Of a stretch of DNA of 64,000 bases, positions 10,101 to 17,496 are shown one piece after another. Source of the stretch: Amycolatopsis sp. FBCC-B4732 (lineage in GTDB: Bacteria > Actinomycetota > Actinomycetes > Mycobacteriales > Pseudonocardiaceae); assembly GCF_023008405.1 (NCBI RefSeq), contig NZ_CP095376.1:1264001-1328000 (forward strand), in the 5' to 3' direction. The notes below the pieces were generated by a model that was not told the origin of the DNA, searched no databases, and worked only from the letters and a program-made list of their open reading frames with translations. The stretch's first letter is position 1. Each line of letters starts with the position of its first letter. Made by a program: the position numbers and the translations under genes.

Positions 10101-10197
10101 GGAAATGCAACTGGGCGACCGTCCTCCGCTCCGCCTGCTTTTCCAGCACACAGTGCTGGCGAAGCAGGCGGAGGCGATGAGGGAGCTGGTGTCGTGA
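7120..10197 (+). CDS. Single-module NRPS, condensation-adenylation-carrier
   Basis: 1025 residues, one complete elongation module. The condensation domain (about 1 to 430) has an intact HHLIHDG catalytic motif at 133 to 139. The adenylation domain (about 465 to 910) shows A3 IHTSGSTGKPKP, A5 NVYGVTE, A7 YRTGDLGY, A8 GRSDNQVKLRGNRIE and A10 PSGKPDRGTL. The carrier domain has its Ser984 in FFRVGGHSM. The A4 region reads FDVALEE, so the pocket begins D-V-E; by rough alignment to GrsA the code reads about DVESILVVTK, which I cannot match confidently to a known amino acid. No epimerase or methyltransferase domain is present. The start is ATG with a GGAG 10 to 15 nt upstream. The 144-bp gap before it contains no gene. 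It is coupled to the dehydrogenase gene by a GTGA overlap. Confidence 0.9.
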   Translation: MFGLSASQEIVWLHEQLAPGSRAYNFTATLDLRGGLDTTALRDALGAAVERNSGLRLELVAKPGHLPVQRVREQCAPRMRVVDFSGEADPESAFAELLTTEARTPLDTFAAPLLRWCVVRLGERHHRIIHVEHHLIHDGLSLALLLREVFGGYRALLLDEEIEPLPVGSYEEHVLAQREPSAESVEFWRRELDGATFDMPLPAMSRARAERTRDGKQLRNTIDPETATALRKAAQERGHTPFAVLLGLLAELLRRHSGRSDMVIGTAVGNRPAGTETTIGMFVNTIPLRLRLDPEVTATSIVDNVMDKLFLCLSYQDVPVQTITRAAGLNSDGVDNPLFDVMFSAYDAVLPDIDVPDLEISLFEGVNTGTTRLDLDILLIPDDRRVVGSRSGPGGMILVWEFDKGRFTDAAVTELQGRLVSLLKAYLADPDAAIASLDTMPVVPAGEPDPAEDAFLDGGRHRPSESPAIVSGADHLTYGELDRRVTSLAERLRGAGVRAGQPVCVVLPRGVASVIALLACLRLSAVYCPLSPDDPPARLAHLTRGVNPALLVAGEALPLGPGTAPVAVLGEDVFPRAVPVPVIEGDAAYVIHTSGSTGKPKPVVVSRAALARHIERTIVRFELTARDRVLHFSPPVFDVALEEVLSGLHVGACLVVPHLDLPTPAELVGVLAARRVSVVNLVTSHVVTARAEMCAALADGRWSPRLIVLGGERPPVSVLRQLRNATDAAVLNVYGVTEAVVTTTAHELSEADLDTDDVPLGVELAGSHVHVLDNGRWPLPDGAVGELAIAGGVLATGYLGDGPATAARFPVVAGGRVYRTGDLGYRDAAGRLHFIGRSDNQVKLRGNRIELEEIEAVAAEELDLPGCVVVLDQAAEVPRLVGFYSGEKHLDEAAVHAKLARRLPAALVPADWERLDAMPALPSGKPDRGTLQKLAADVRPVEEAPFTETENDAMQSLVGRGWREVLGHDRFTSSSDFFRVGGHSMLLGQLAAWLEMQLGDRPPLRLLFQHTVLAKQAEAMRELVS

Positions 10198-11345
10198 GGA
10201 CTCCGTCGTCCGTTTTCGCGGCTGAGCACCGGGAAATCATCGACGCGTTCGAAGATTTCGTGCGACGGGAACTCGCGCCACTGGCTGCCGAACTGCCGCC
10301 GGAGGCCGACATCGTGCCTGCCGAGCTGCACGACTACGTCCGGACGCGTTCGGCACGTCTCGGCTTCTACGCGGGCGACTACCCCGAAGAGCTGGGTGGG
10401 GCGGGGATGCCGGTGGCCGCGATCGTGCACCTCCACCACGCCGCCGGACGCAGCGGTTGCCGGCTCGCTCCGCTCGCGCTGACCGGCTCGGACGGACCGA
10501 GCCCGATCCTCCGGAACGGTGACCGCGAACAGGTCAAGCGTTACCTGGAGCCCCTGGTGCGCGGGGAAGCGACACGGTGCCTGGCGCTCACCGAACCGGC
10601 GACCGGATCCGACGCTTTCGCCCTCGCGACGACGGCCCGTCAGGACCCGGCGACCGAGGAATGGGTCCTCGACGGCCGGAAGACCTTCGTGAGCCACGCC
10701 GACCGTGCCGACTTCGCCATCGTGATCGCCCGGGTCGGGGACCACGGACCCACCGCGTTCGTGGTGGCCAAGGGCACCCCGGGAATGCGGATCGGGCAGC
10801 GTTACGTCGGCATGTCGGGTGAGCCGGTCTTCGAACTGCTCCTGGATGGGGTCCGGCTGCCCGCCGACGCGGTGATCGGCGGGGTCGGTGCGGCGATGGC
10901 TGACACCATCGACAGCTTGAGCCGGGGCCGGATCATGATCGCCGCGATGTGCACCGGGATCGCCGAGTACGCGCTGGAGCTCGGAGTCGAGCACGCCCGC
11001 CGGCGCGTCGCGTTCGGCGAGCCGATCGGGGCGTTCCAGCACGTGCAGGAGCACTTGGTGACCAGCGCGGCGGACGTGGAGACGGCGAAACTGCTCACGT
11101 TCGGCAGTGCTCGACTGGTCGACGAGGGCGTGACGAGTCCGGAGAACGCGGCGCTGGCCAAGCTCACGGCCAGCGAAACGGCCGTCCGGGTCGTGGACCG
11201 GGCGATGCAGGTGCACGGCGGAGCCGGCTGGCTGCGCGGTCACCCGCTGGAACGCCTGTACCGCCAGGTCCGGGTGATGACGATCATCGACGGCACCTCC
11301 GAGATCCAGAAGGTCATCATCGCCCGCGCCCTGGGGCTCGGGTGA
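10194..11345 (+). CDS. Acyl-CoA dehydrogenase-like flavoenzyme of the NRPS cluster
   Basis: A 383-residue acyl-CoA dehydrogenase-fold FAD enzyme. Recognisable parts are the flavin-proximal LALTEPATGSDAFAL motif, the C-terminal GGAGWLRGHPLERLYRQVR stretch and the catalytic-region loop IIDGTSEIQK. The usual catalytic base is Glu in EGT; here the aligned residue is Asp366, so the geometry of proton abstraction may differ. In NRPS clusters such enzymes desaturate carrier-bound acyl or aminoacyl groups, sometimes giving enamides. The GTG start lies inside the stop of the C-A-T NRPS (GTGA), suggesting action on the residue held by that NRPS. An in-frame extension upstream to 10095 lies entirely inside the NRPS coding region and was not chosen. 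CoA or carrier substrate cannot be told from sequence. Confidence 0.85.
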   Translation: MRTPSSVFAAEHREIIDAFEDFVRRELAPLAAELPPEADIVPAELHDYVRTRSARLGFYAGDYPEELGGAGMPVAAIVHLHHAAGRSGCRLAPLALTGSDGPSPILRNGDREQVKRYLEPLVRGEATRCLALTEPATGSDAFALATTARQDPATEEWVLDGRKTFVSHADRADFAIVIARVGDHGPTAFVVAKGTPGMRIGQRYVGMSGEPVFELLLDGVRLPADAVIGGVGAAMADTIDSLSRGRIMIAAMCTGIAEYALELGVEHARRRVAFGEPIGAFQHVQEHLVTSAADVETAKLLTFGSARLVDEGVTSPENAALAKLTASETAVRVVDRAMQVHGGAGWLRGHPLERLYRQVRVMTIIDGTSEIQKVIIARALGLG

Positions 11346-11436
11346 GCCAACCGGACGGCCTCGGCGCCGGCCGAGTGCGGATCACCCATGCGTCAGTGGC
11401 CAAGGCCCGAGTCATCAGGCAACCCGAGGAGCCGGC

Positions 11437-14436
11437 ATGCCCCTTCCGCTTTCGGCCGCACAGCGGCGCCTGTACGAGCTCGCCGAGTCGAGTCCCGGTG
11501 TTTCCTGCCACGGCAGGCCCTTCGCCGTCGACATCACCGGTGACCTCGACGTAACCGCGGTGGCCGGTGCCGTCGGCGAAATCGTGCGCCGTCACGAGCC
11601 TCTCCGGACCGGCGTGCGTCGCGACCGCGACGGCGAGCTTCGGCGAGTGGTCCACCCCGCCGGACCGGTCACGATCCCGGTGCTCGATCCCGCAGGAGCG
11701 GAACGGTTCGCGGATGAGCCGTTCGACCTCGCCGGTGGCTCCCTCTTCCGGGTCGCTCTCGTACGGCACGGCGAACGCACCCACAGGTTGCTGGTGAACG
11801 CCCACCAAATCGTTTTCGACGGCCTGTCGCCACACATCTTCGTCACCGAACTCATGGCGTTGTACCAGGGCGAGGAGCTGGCGGAACTGCCCGTGACCGA
11901 ACCCGGCCGGCTCGGAGAACCGCCTGACGCGTCGGTCCGGTACTGGGCCGAGCGGCTGCGCGGGGCACCGGAGGTGATGGAGCTGCCCCTCAGCGGGGCC
12001 CGGTCCGCGAGCGGCGGCCGGCTGCCGGCGCGGCGGTTCCGGGTGCTGCCGCCGGAACTCGGTGAATCGATGCAGGCTCTGGCCCGGCGCACCGGCGCGA
12101 CCGTGTTCATGGTGCTGAAGGCCGCCTGCGATGTCCTGCTGCGTCAGCACGGTGCGGCCGACGTGCTGGTCCGTGCGACGCTTTCCGGGCGGGACAGCGC
12201 CGAAGCCGCCAAGCTCATCGGTCCCTTCGCCCAGCCCGTCGTCCTGCGTACCACGCTGTCCGACGAGCACAGCTTCACCGACGTCGTCGACTTGGTGCGC
12301 GCCGACATCGGCGCGGCTCGAGGTCACGGCGAGCTGCCGATCGACGCCGTGCTGGCCGCGCTGGGCGTGGCGCGCGACCCCGGTTTCGAGCCGTTCCAGC
12401 AGGTCAGTTTCGGCTATGTGGAGCAGCTGCCACACGGCACCGTGAACGGCGTCGAGTTCAGCAGCGCCCCGATCCCGGTACCCGGGGCTGCCGCCGAACT
12501 GGACATGACGGTGCACGAAGCCGACGGCGGCCTCCGCGCGGATTTCGGTTACCGGGCCGACTTGTTCGACGAGGTGACCATCGATCGGATGCTGTACCGG
12601 CTGGAAGTCCTCCTGCGCCGCGTCACGGCCGACCCGCACGCGCGGGTGGCCGACTTGATCTTGCCGGACGAAGCCGAGCACCGCCAGGCGGTCGTGACGT
12701 GGAACAGCACCCGTGCCGAGTACCCCCGGGAAAGCGGGATCCACGAGCTCTTCGAGAAGCAGGCCGACCGCACCCCGCACGCGGTCGCGGTCGTGGACGG
12801 CGACCGTACCTGGACCTACGGCGAGCTCGACGTGCTGGCGAATCGGGTGGCCCACCGGCTGCGCGACGCGGGGATCGGGCCGGAGGTACCCGTCGGGGTG
12901 TGCCTGCCCCGATCCGGCGAACTGCTCGCGGTCATGCTGGGGATCTTCAAGGCGGGCGGAGTCTACTTGCCGTTGGAACCCGGCCTGCCGACCCGCCGGC
13001 TGCGGGCCATGGTCGACGACGCCCGGCCGGCGGTGATCCTCGCCGGAGGGCCTCTGGCGGACCTGGGCGCACCGGTGGTGCGAGTCGACGCCGACGGCCG
13101 CCCCACCGACCGGCTGCCGGCCCGGGGCAGTGGGCGTAACGCCGCCTACATCCTCTTCACCTCAGGGTCGACCGGGAGCCCGAAGGGCGTCGTGCTGGAA
13201 CACCGCAATCTCTGCAACCTGCTGACGTGGGCGCACCGGACGCTCGGTGCGGACACCTTCGCCTCGGTACCGTTCATCAGCTCGTTGTCGTTCGACGTGT
13301 CGATGTGGGAGATCTTCACGACGTTGACCTGCGGCGGCAAGGTGATCATTGCGGAGGACGCCTTCGCCATGCGCGGAACGACCCCGGTGAGCCTGCTGAC
13401 CGCCGTGCCGTCGATCCACGCGGAACTGCTCAAACTGGGGAGCATCCCGGCATCCGCAGGCACGATCATCTCCAACGGCGAGGTCCTGCCGCCTTCCGTA
13501 CTGGCCGCGTTGGCCGGCCTCGGGACAGCCGAAGTGATCTACAACATGTACGCACCCACGGAGACCACCACCTTCTCGCTGTACAACGTCGTCCGTCCGG
13601 GAGAGCCGATTCCTCTCGGCCGTCCGATGGACAACACCATGGCCTACGTCCTGGACAGCCGGCTGCGCCCGGTGCCGGCCGGTGTCGTGGGCCAGCTCTA
13701 CCTCGGCGGCGCCGGTGTCGCCCGCGGATACCTGAACAAGCCCGCGTTGACCGCGGACCGGTTCCTGCCCGATCCGTTCACCGACGAGCCCGGGCAGCGG
13801 ATGTACGCCACCGGCGACCTCGTGCGGCACGGCGCCGACGGCCGGATACTGTTCGTCGGCCGCGTCGACCACCAGGTGAAACTCCGCGGGGCAAGGATCG
13901 AGCTCGGCGAGGTCGAAGCCACCTTGCGCACGCACCCCGCGGTCGTCGAAGCGTGCGCCGTTGTCCTGCGCGGGAGCCCCGATTCGCTCGCCGCCGTGGT
14001 GGTGACCCGGCCGGGAGCCGACAGAGAAGCCGCCGGGTTGCGCGCATACCTCCGGGATCGCCTGCCGGGGTACATGGTTCCCGACAAGATCCGGGTGCTG
14101 GGCACCCTGCCGTTGTTGCCGAGCGGAAAGCTCGACCGGAAGCGCATCGCCCAGGAGCTCGTAGCCGGGCGGGACCCGGTGGCCGCCGACCCGCCGGCCG
14201 GTGAGCTGGAGACCAAGGTCGCTGCGGCATGGGAGACGGTGCTCGGCCGCCCGGTGGGGGTGAACCAGCACTTCCTCGAAGCCGGCGGCACGTCTCTCGC
14301 GTTGTTGTCACTCCGTGAACGGTTGCGAGCCGAGTTGGGGAAGGAAGTGCGGCCGGTCGAGTTGCTGCGGAACCCGACGATCCGTGCGATGGCCGCTTTC
14401 CTGACGCCCAGCGGTGCCAGCCGCGAGGTCCCTTGA
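11437..14436 (+). CDS. Single-module NRPS with altered condensation motif, C-A-T
   Basis: 999 residues. The condensation domain (about 1 to 420) carries HQIVFDG at 123 to 129 where the family has HHxxxDG, so the second, catalytic His is Gln124; Asp128 and Gly129 are kept. This could be a weak or non-catalytic domain, or one with another role. The adenylation domain is canonical: ILFTSGSTGSPKG, SFDVSMWEIF, NMYAPTETT, YATGDLVR, GRVDHQVKLRG, PSGKLDRK. By rough GrsA alignment its pocket reads about DVWSINMTFK, substrate unassigned. The carrier Ser953 is in FLEAGGTSL. The start ATG has GAGG about 10 nt upstream. A 91-bp spacer separates it from the dehydrogenase gene. No terminal thioesterase is present, so the chain must pass to another protein. 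Confidence 0.9.
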   Translation: MPLPLSAAQRRLYELAESSPGVSCHGRPFAVDITGDLDVTAVAGAVGEIVRRHEPLRTGVRRDRDGELRRVVHPAGPVTIPVLDPAGAERFADEPFDLAGGSLFRVALVRHGERTHRLLVNAHQIVFDGLSPHIFVTELMALYQGEELAELPVTEPGRLGEPPDASVRYWAERLRGAPEVMELPLSGARSASGGRLPARRFRVLPPELGESMQALARRTGATVFMVLKAACDVLLRQHGAADVLVRATLSGRDSAEAAKLIGPFAQPVVLRTTLSDEHSFTDVVDLVRADIGAARGHGELPIDAVLAALGVARDPGFEPFQQVSFGYVEQLPHGTVNGVEFSSAPIPVPGAAAELDMTVHEADGGLRADFGYRADLFDEVTIDRMLYRLEVLLRRVTADPHARVADLILPDEAEHRQAVVTWNSTRAEYPRESGIHELFEKQADRTPHAVAVVDGDRTWTYGELDVLANRVAHRLRDAGIGPEVPVGVCLPRSGELLAVMLGIFKAGGVYLPLEPGLPTRRLRAMVDDARPAVILAGGPLADLGAPVVRVDADGRPTDRLPARGSGRNAAYILFTSGSTGSPKGVVLEHRNLCNLLTWAHRTLGADTFASVPFISSLSFDVSMWEIFTTLTCGGKVIIAEDAFAMRGTTPVSLLTAVPSIHAELLKLGSIPASAGTIISNGEVLPPSVLAALAGLGTAEVIYNMYAPTETTTFSLYNVVRPGEPIPLGRPMDNTMAYVLDSRLRPVPAGVVGQLYLGGAGVARGYLNKPALTADRFLPDPFTDEPGQRMYATGDLVRHGADGRILFVGRVDHQVKLRGARIELGEVEATLRTHPAVVEACAVVLRGSPDSLAAVVVTRPGADREAAGLRAYLRDRLPGYMVPDKIRVLGTLPLLPSGKLDRKRIAQELVAGRDPVAADPPAGELETKVAAAWETVLGRPVGVNQHFLEAGGTSLALLSLRERLRAELGKEVRPVELLRNPTIRAMAAFLTPSGASREVP

Positions 14437-14490
14437 CCGGCCGACACCGCCGGTGTCCGACACACCCTTCGTTGTTTCCGAGCTTGGGGG

Positions 14491-16026
14491 ATGATGATCT
14501 TGACGATGTCCGATGCGGCGGCGTCCGCCGTCGACCTGGCCGAACTGCGCGCGCAGACCCTGGAGATGCTGCGCTCCGCGATGACCGACGTCAACTTCGC
14601 CGGGGCGCGGCGGTGCGTCGACCGGTTGCTGTCCACCCTGCCGAAACGGCGACTGCGGGAGAACGTCGTGCTGGTCGCCTACGGTGGCGGGAAGGACAGC
14701 TCGTATTCGCTGGCGTTCTGCCGGGCCGTGCAGCTCATGGTGTTCGCGAATCAGGGTGAGACGTTCCGGCTGCGCTCGGTCACCAACCGGCATACAGCCA
14801 TGCCGAGAGCGGTGATGGACAACATCGACCGCGCGTACCGGGCGTTGCGCATTCCCGATGATCCCGATTGCGAAGCACTGCTGGTCGACGGCGACGAGGT
14901 GAAGCCCTTCCAGGTGGACGAGGTCCTCGCCGCGCCGGTCATCGCGCGAAACCGGGTGGACCTGCTGATGACCGGGCACCGGACGGCAGCCGAGTCGAGG
15001 CCGACGTTCTGCAACGCCTGCAACCTGAGCATGGTGAACTCCTTCGGCGTCGCCGCCGCTTACGACGGAGGTGTCGACGTGATCGTCACCGGTGATTCGC
15101 CCGAGGAGCAGCGCGCGTACTACCTCTGGGTCAACCGGCTCACTCGCCATTACGGCCGGAACCCCGCCCCCTCGAAGGAAACGGGGTTCCGCCGGTTCCT
15201 GGAGAAAGCCGACGACCTGGCCCAGGTCTACTTCACCGGCATCCTCGGCCCCGATTCGGCGGCCGAGGTCGAAAGCCGGCGCGTCACCCACGAGGTCCCG
15301 CGCGCCCTCACCTTCTTCTCGATCTACGAGGACACCCGGTATTCGGCGGCAGAGCACTGGCACCTGCTCAACGACTACCTGGGGTTCGTGTTCGACGAGC
15401 TGGCCTTCAGCTTCACCGAGTCCGATTGCGGCGCACCGACTCTGATGGCCCACCTGCGCGGGCTCAAGTGTGAACGGTTGTACCGGCGCAGCTACGCGGA
15501 AGGGCTGGCGGAATACGTCGGGTTCGCGCTCGGCCTGATGCGTCGCAAGGAATTCCCGGAACGATTGATCGAGCGGATGCGTGCGCGCTACGCCGACGAG
15601 GACAGCATCAACCGGATGCGAGCCAAAGCGAACGATTTCGCACGGGAAGCTTTCGCGCTGGGCGAGGACCAGCTGGTCTGCATGCTCTATTCGCCGTTTC
15701 CGGGCCGGGGTGAAGGCCTGGAAGCTTACCTGGCGGCCGAACAGCCCGACCTCGCCGCGGTCGCGGCGGAAATCCATGCCCTGCTGGACGAGACCGCGGA
15801 ATCCGGGGACGACCGGGACCTGGTGACCCGGCTGGAAGAGCTCAGCGGACTCGGACTGGAGCGGCTGCGCACCCTCTACCGGAGCCCCGCGATCCCCGGG
15901 CGGGGCACGCACGCGAACGGGGATCTTGTGGGCGCGATCTTGGCCGGGGATCCGCACAAAGCTGTCATCCCGACCCGGCACGCGCCGGGCGGGCCGGTGG
16001 TGCACGAACTGATCAGCGGTCGTTGA
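14491..16026 (+). CDS. PP-loop (N-type ATP pyrophosphatase) enzyme with CxxC pair, function unassigned
   Basis: About 511 residues. The N-terminal half has a PP-loop, AYGGGKDSS (Gly65 to Ser70), the signature of enzymes that adenylate a carbonyl and release pyrophosphate, such as asparagine and argininosuccinate synthetases, tRNA thiolases and sugar amidotransferases. A CNAC motif (Cys174, Cys177) follows, as seen in PP-loop proteins that bind zinc or an Fe-S cluster. The last ~250 residues have no motif I recognise. In this cluster it could form an amide, amidine, urea or thioamide; the CxxC pair leaves sulfur chemistry open. Start uncertain: ATGs at 14491, 14494 and 14506 and a TTG at 14500 follow a GGGGG run at 14486 to 14490, and spacing favours 14500 or 14506. 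It lies between an NRPS and an MbtH-like gene on the same strand. Confidence 0.78.
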   Translation: MMILTMSDAAASAVDLAELRAQTLEMLRSAMTDVNFAGARRCVDRLLSTLPKRRLRENVVLVAYGGGKDSSYSLAFCRAVQLMVFANQGETFRLRSVTNRHTAMPRAVMDNIDRAYRALRIPDDPDCEALLVDGDEVKPFQVDEVLAAPVIARNRVDLLMTGHRTAAESRPTFCNACNLSMVNSFGVAAAYDGGVDVIVTGDSPEEQRAYYLWVNRLTRHYGRNPAPSKETGFRRFLEKADDLAQVYFTGILGPDSAAEVESRRVTHEVPRALTFFSIYEDTRYSAAEHWHLLNDYLGFVFDELAFSFTESDCGAPTLMAHLRGLKCERLYRRSYAEGLAEYVGFALGLMRRKEFPERLIERMRARYADEDSINRMRAKANDFAREAFALGEDQLVCMLYSPFPGRGEGLEAYLAAEQPDLAAVAAEIHALLDETAESGDDRDLVTRLEELSGLGLERLRTLYRSPAIPGRGTHANGDLVGAILAGDPHKAVIPTRHAPGGPVVHELISGR

Positions 16027-16043
16027 GAGGCTGAGTAGCTGCC

Positions 16044-16238
16044 GTGAGTGAAACTCTCCACCAGGTGGTCCGCAACCAGGAGGACCAGTACTCGATCTGG
16101 CCGGCGGGGCGGCAGCTTCCGCGCGGCTGGGACGCCGATGGCCCCCACGGAACGAAGGCCGAATGACTGGACCACATCAGCGCGGTCTGGAACGACATGC
16201 GCCCGTCGAGCGCGCGTAGGCAGGCAGAGACCCGCTGA
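16044..16238 (+). pseudogene. MbtH-like NRPS partner interrupted by an in-frame TGA
   Basis: Read through one TGA, this 64-codon frame is a clear MbtH protein: QYSIWPAGRQLPRGW, then KAE, TGA, LDHISAVWNDMRPSS. MbtH proteins bind and activate adenylation domains, using conserved Trp residues that are present here (in SIWPA, RGWDA and AVWND). The TGA is codon 41 (16164 to 16166), exactly where the family has the conserved Cys of the ECLDYI motif, so one base change (TGC to TGA) explains it. Either the gene is freshly broken, or the base call is wrong, or the stop is read through. The GTG start at 16044 is 17 nt after the PP-loop gene. With several adenylation domains in the cluster an MbtH partner would be expected. 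No second MbtH was seen in the window. Confidence 0.8.
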
Positions 16239-16303
16239 AGGCCTTCTCCGGGATGCGGGCTCCGTGGCCGCGGCTCCTGGTCCGGCCGACCGACACGGTC
16301 AGG

Positions 16304-17323
16304 TCAAACGCTCAGGTCGCCGGCCAGTTCGAGCGCGGGGACGATCTCGTCGGCCGCGGCGACCGACGCGCTGAACCTGCGCACTCCCTGCTTCGCCAGC
16401 GTTTCGACGCGGGCGGCGACGTCCGATCGTGTCCCGGCGATGACGAACCGCTCCAGAAGGTAGTCGCGTACGCCCAGCCGTGAAGCCAGTTCGCGGTAGC
16501 CGGCGGCTTGCTGGGCCGTCATGCTGCCGTGGGTTCCGAGGTCGTACGCCTCGCCGAGCGCGCGGATGCCGGCGTGGTACTTCTCCGGCACGAACTTGCC
16601 GTGCAACGAGAACCGGGAGAAGTGGTGGGCGAAGGACGCCACCAGCCATTCCGCTTTTCGTGCGGCGGCTGCGGAATCCTCGTCGATGTGGATCCCCCCG
16701 GAGTTCCAGGTGAGCTGCAGGTCTTCGGGTCCGCCGCCGAAGCGGCCACGGACGTCGGCGATGATGTTCAGCACCGGTTCCACGACGTCCGGGCTGTGCC
16801 CCAGGCCCAGGAGCAGACCGTCGGCCAGTTCCGCGCCGAGCTCGAGGGATCGCCTGCCGTGCGCGGCCAGGTAAACGGGAACGCTTCCGCGGGGCCGGAT
16901 GGACGTGTGGTACGCCTTCCCGGCCACCTTGGTCCGACCGGAGCCCAGTAGCTCCTTGACGGCCACGACGAAGATCCTCAGGTCCGCGAGCGTGCAGGCC
17001 CGTCCGCCGAGGTTGTACACGCCGCTGTCGCCGGTGCCGACGCCGAGGTACACCCCGGCTTCGGTGGCGTGGCTCAGTGAAGCGACCGCGTTGGCGGTCA
17101 CCACGAGGTGCCGCGTCGTCGGATTCGTCACACACACGCCGATGGGCGTGGTGGTGACCTCCCGGGACAGGACACCCAGCGCCACCCACGGGTCGAGGTA
17201 AAGAGCGGGCGAATCCCACACGCCGATCTGGTCGGCGCCCATCAGCTCGGCGGTACGGGCGATCGAGATGGCCTGGTCCATTGAGGACGGATTGATGTTC
17301 ACTTCGATCTCGAACTTGCGCAT
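16304..17323 (-). CDS. LLM-class flavin/F420-dependent oxidoreductase
   Basis: 339 residues, luciferase-like monooxygenase superfamily, closest in feel to F420-dependent methylene-tetrahydromethanopterin reductase-type enzymes (the VGVGTGDSGVYNLG strand-loop, AHGRRSLELGAELADG). Such proteins form a TIM barrel that binds F420 or FMN and reduces or oxidises small substrates. It is the only gene of the cluster region on the minus strand and is divergent from the adenylation enzyme gene, leaving a 173-bp shared promoter region. ATG at 17323 begins MRKFEIEV; an upstream in-frame start at 17350 would add nine residues that look non-conserved. A tailoring role on an amino acid or peptide is inferred only from position. 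Confidence 0.8.
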   Translation of the reverse strand: MRKFEIEVNINPSSMDQAISIARTAELMGADQIGVWDSPALYLDPWVALGVLSREVTTTPIGVCVTNPTTRHLVVTANAVASLSHATEAGVYLGVGTGDSGVYNLGGRACTLADLRIFVVAVKELLGSGRTKVAGKAYHTSIRPRGSVPVYLAAHGRRSLELGAELADGLLLGLGHSPDVVEPVLNIIADVRGRFGGGPEDLQLTWNSGGIHIDEDSAAAARKAEWLVASFAHHFSRFSLHGKFVPEKYHAGIRALGEAYDLGTHGSMTAQQAAGYRELASRLGVRDYLLERFVIAGTRSDVAARVETLAKQGVRRFSASVAAADEIVPALELAGDLSV

Positions 17324-17496
17324 GTGTGCTGTCCGTTCCCGGAAAATCAAGCCTGGACGGAAAGGTTACCGTTCCGCGCGACGGCACGTGCTCCTGATGG
17401 GTGTCAGTACGGTTCGGCGCCGGAATCGACGATCGTTCCGGGTGCCGAATTCTCCAGTGTGCCGGTTTGGTCTGTGATCGATGGGGGTTCACGGTT

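Noticed and set aside
6505..10149. 1214-codon open frame on the minus strand across the NRPS genes
   Set aside because: It is the antisense shadow of the C-A-T NRPS and threonine aldolase genes, whose motifs are complete. Long antisense frames are expected in GC-rich actinobacterial DNA.
16164..16166. Selenocysteine as the reading of the MbtH TGA
   Set aside because: No SECIS-like hairpin was seen beside the codon and most actinomycetes of this type lack the machinery; kept only as a minor option.
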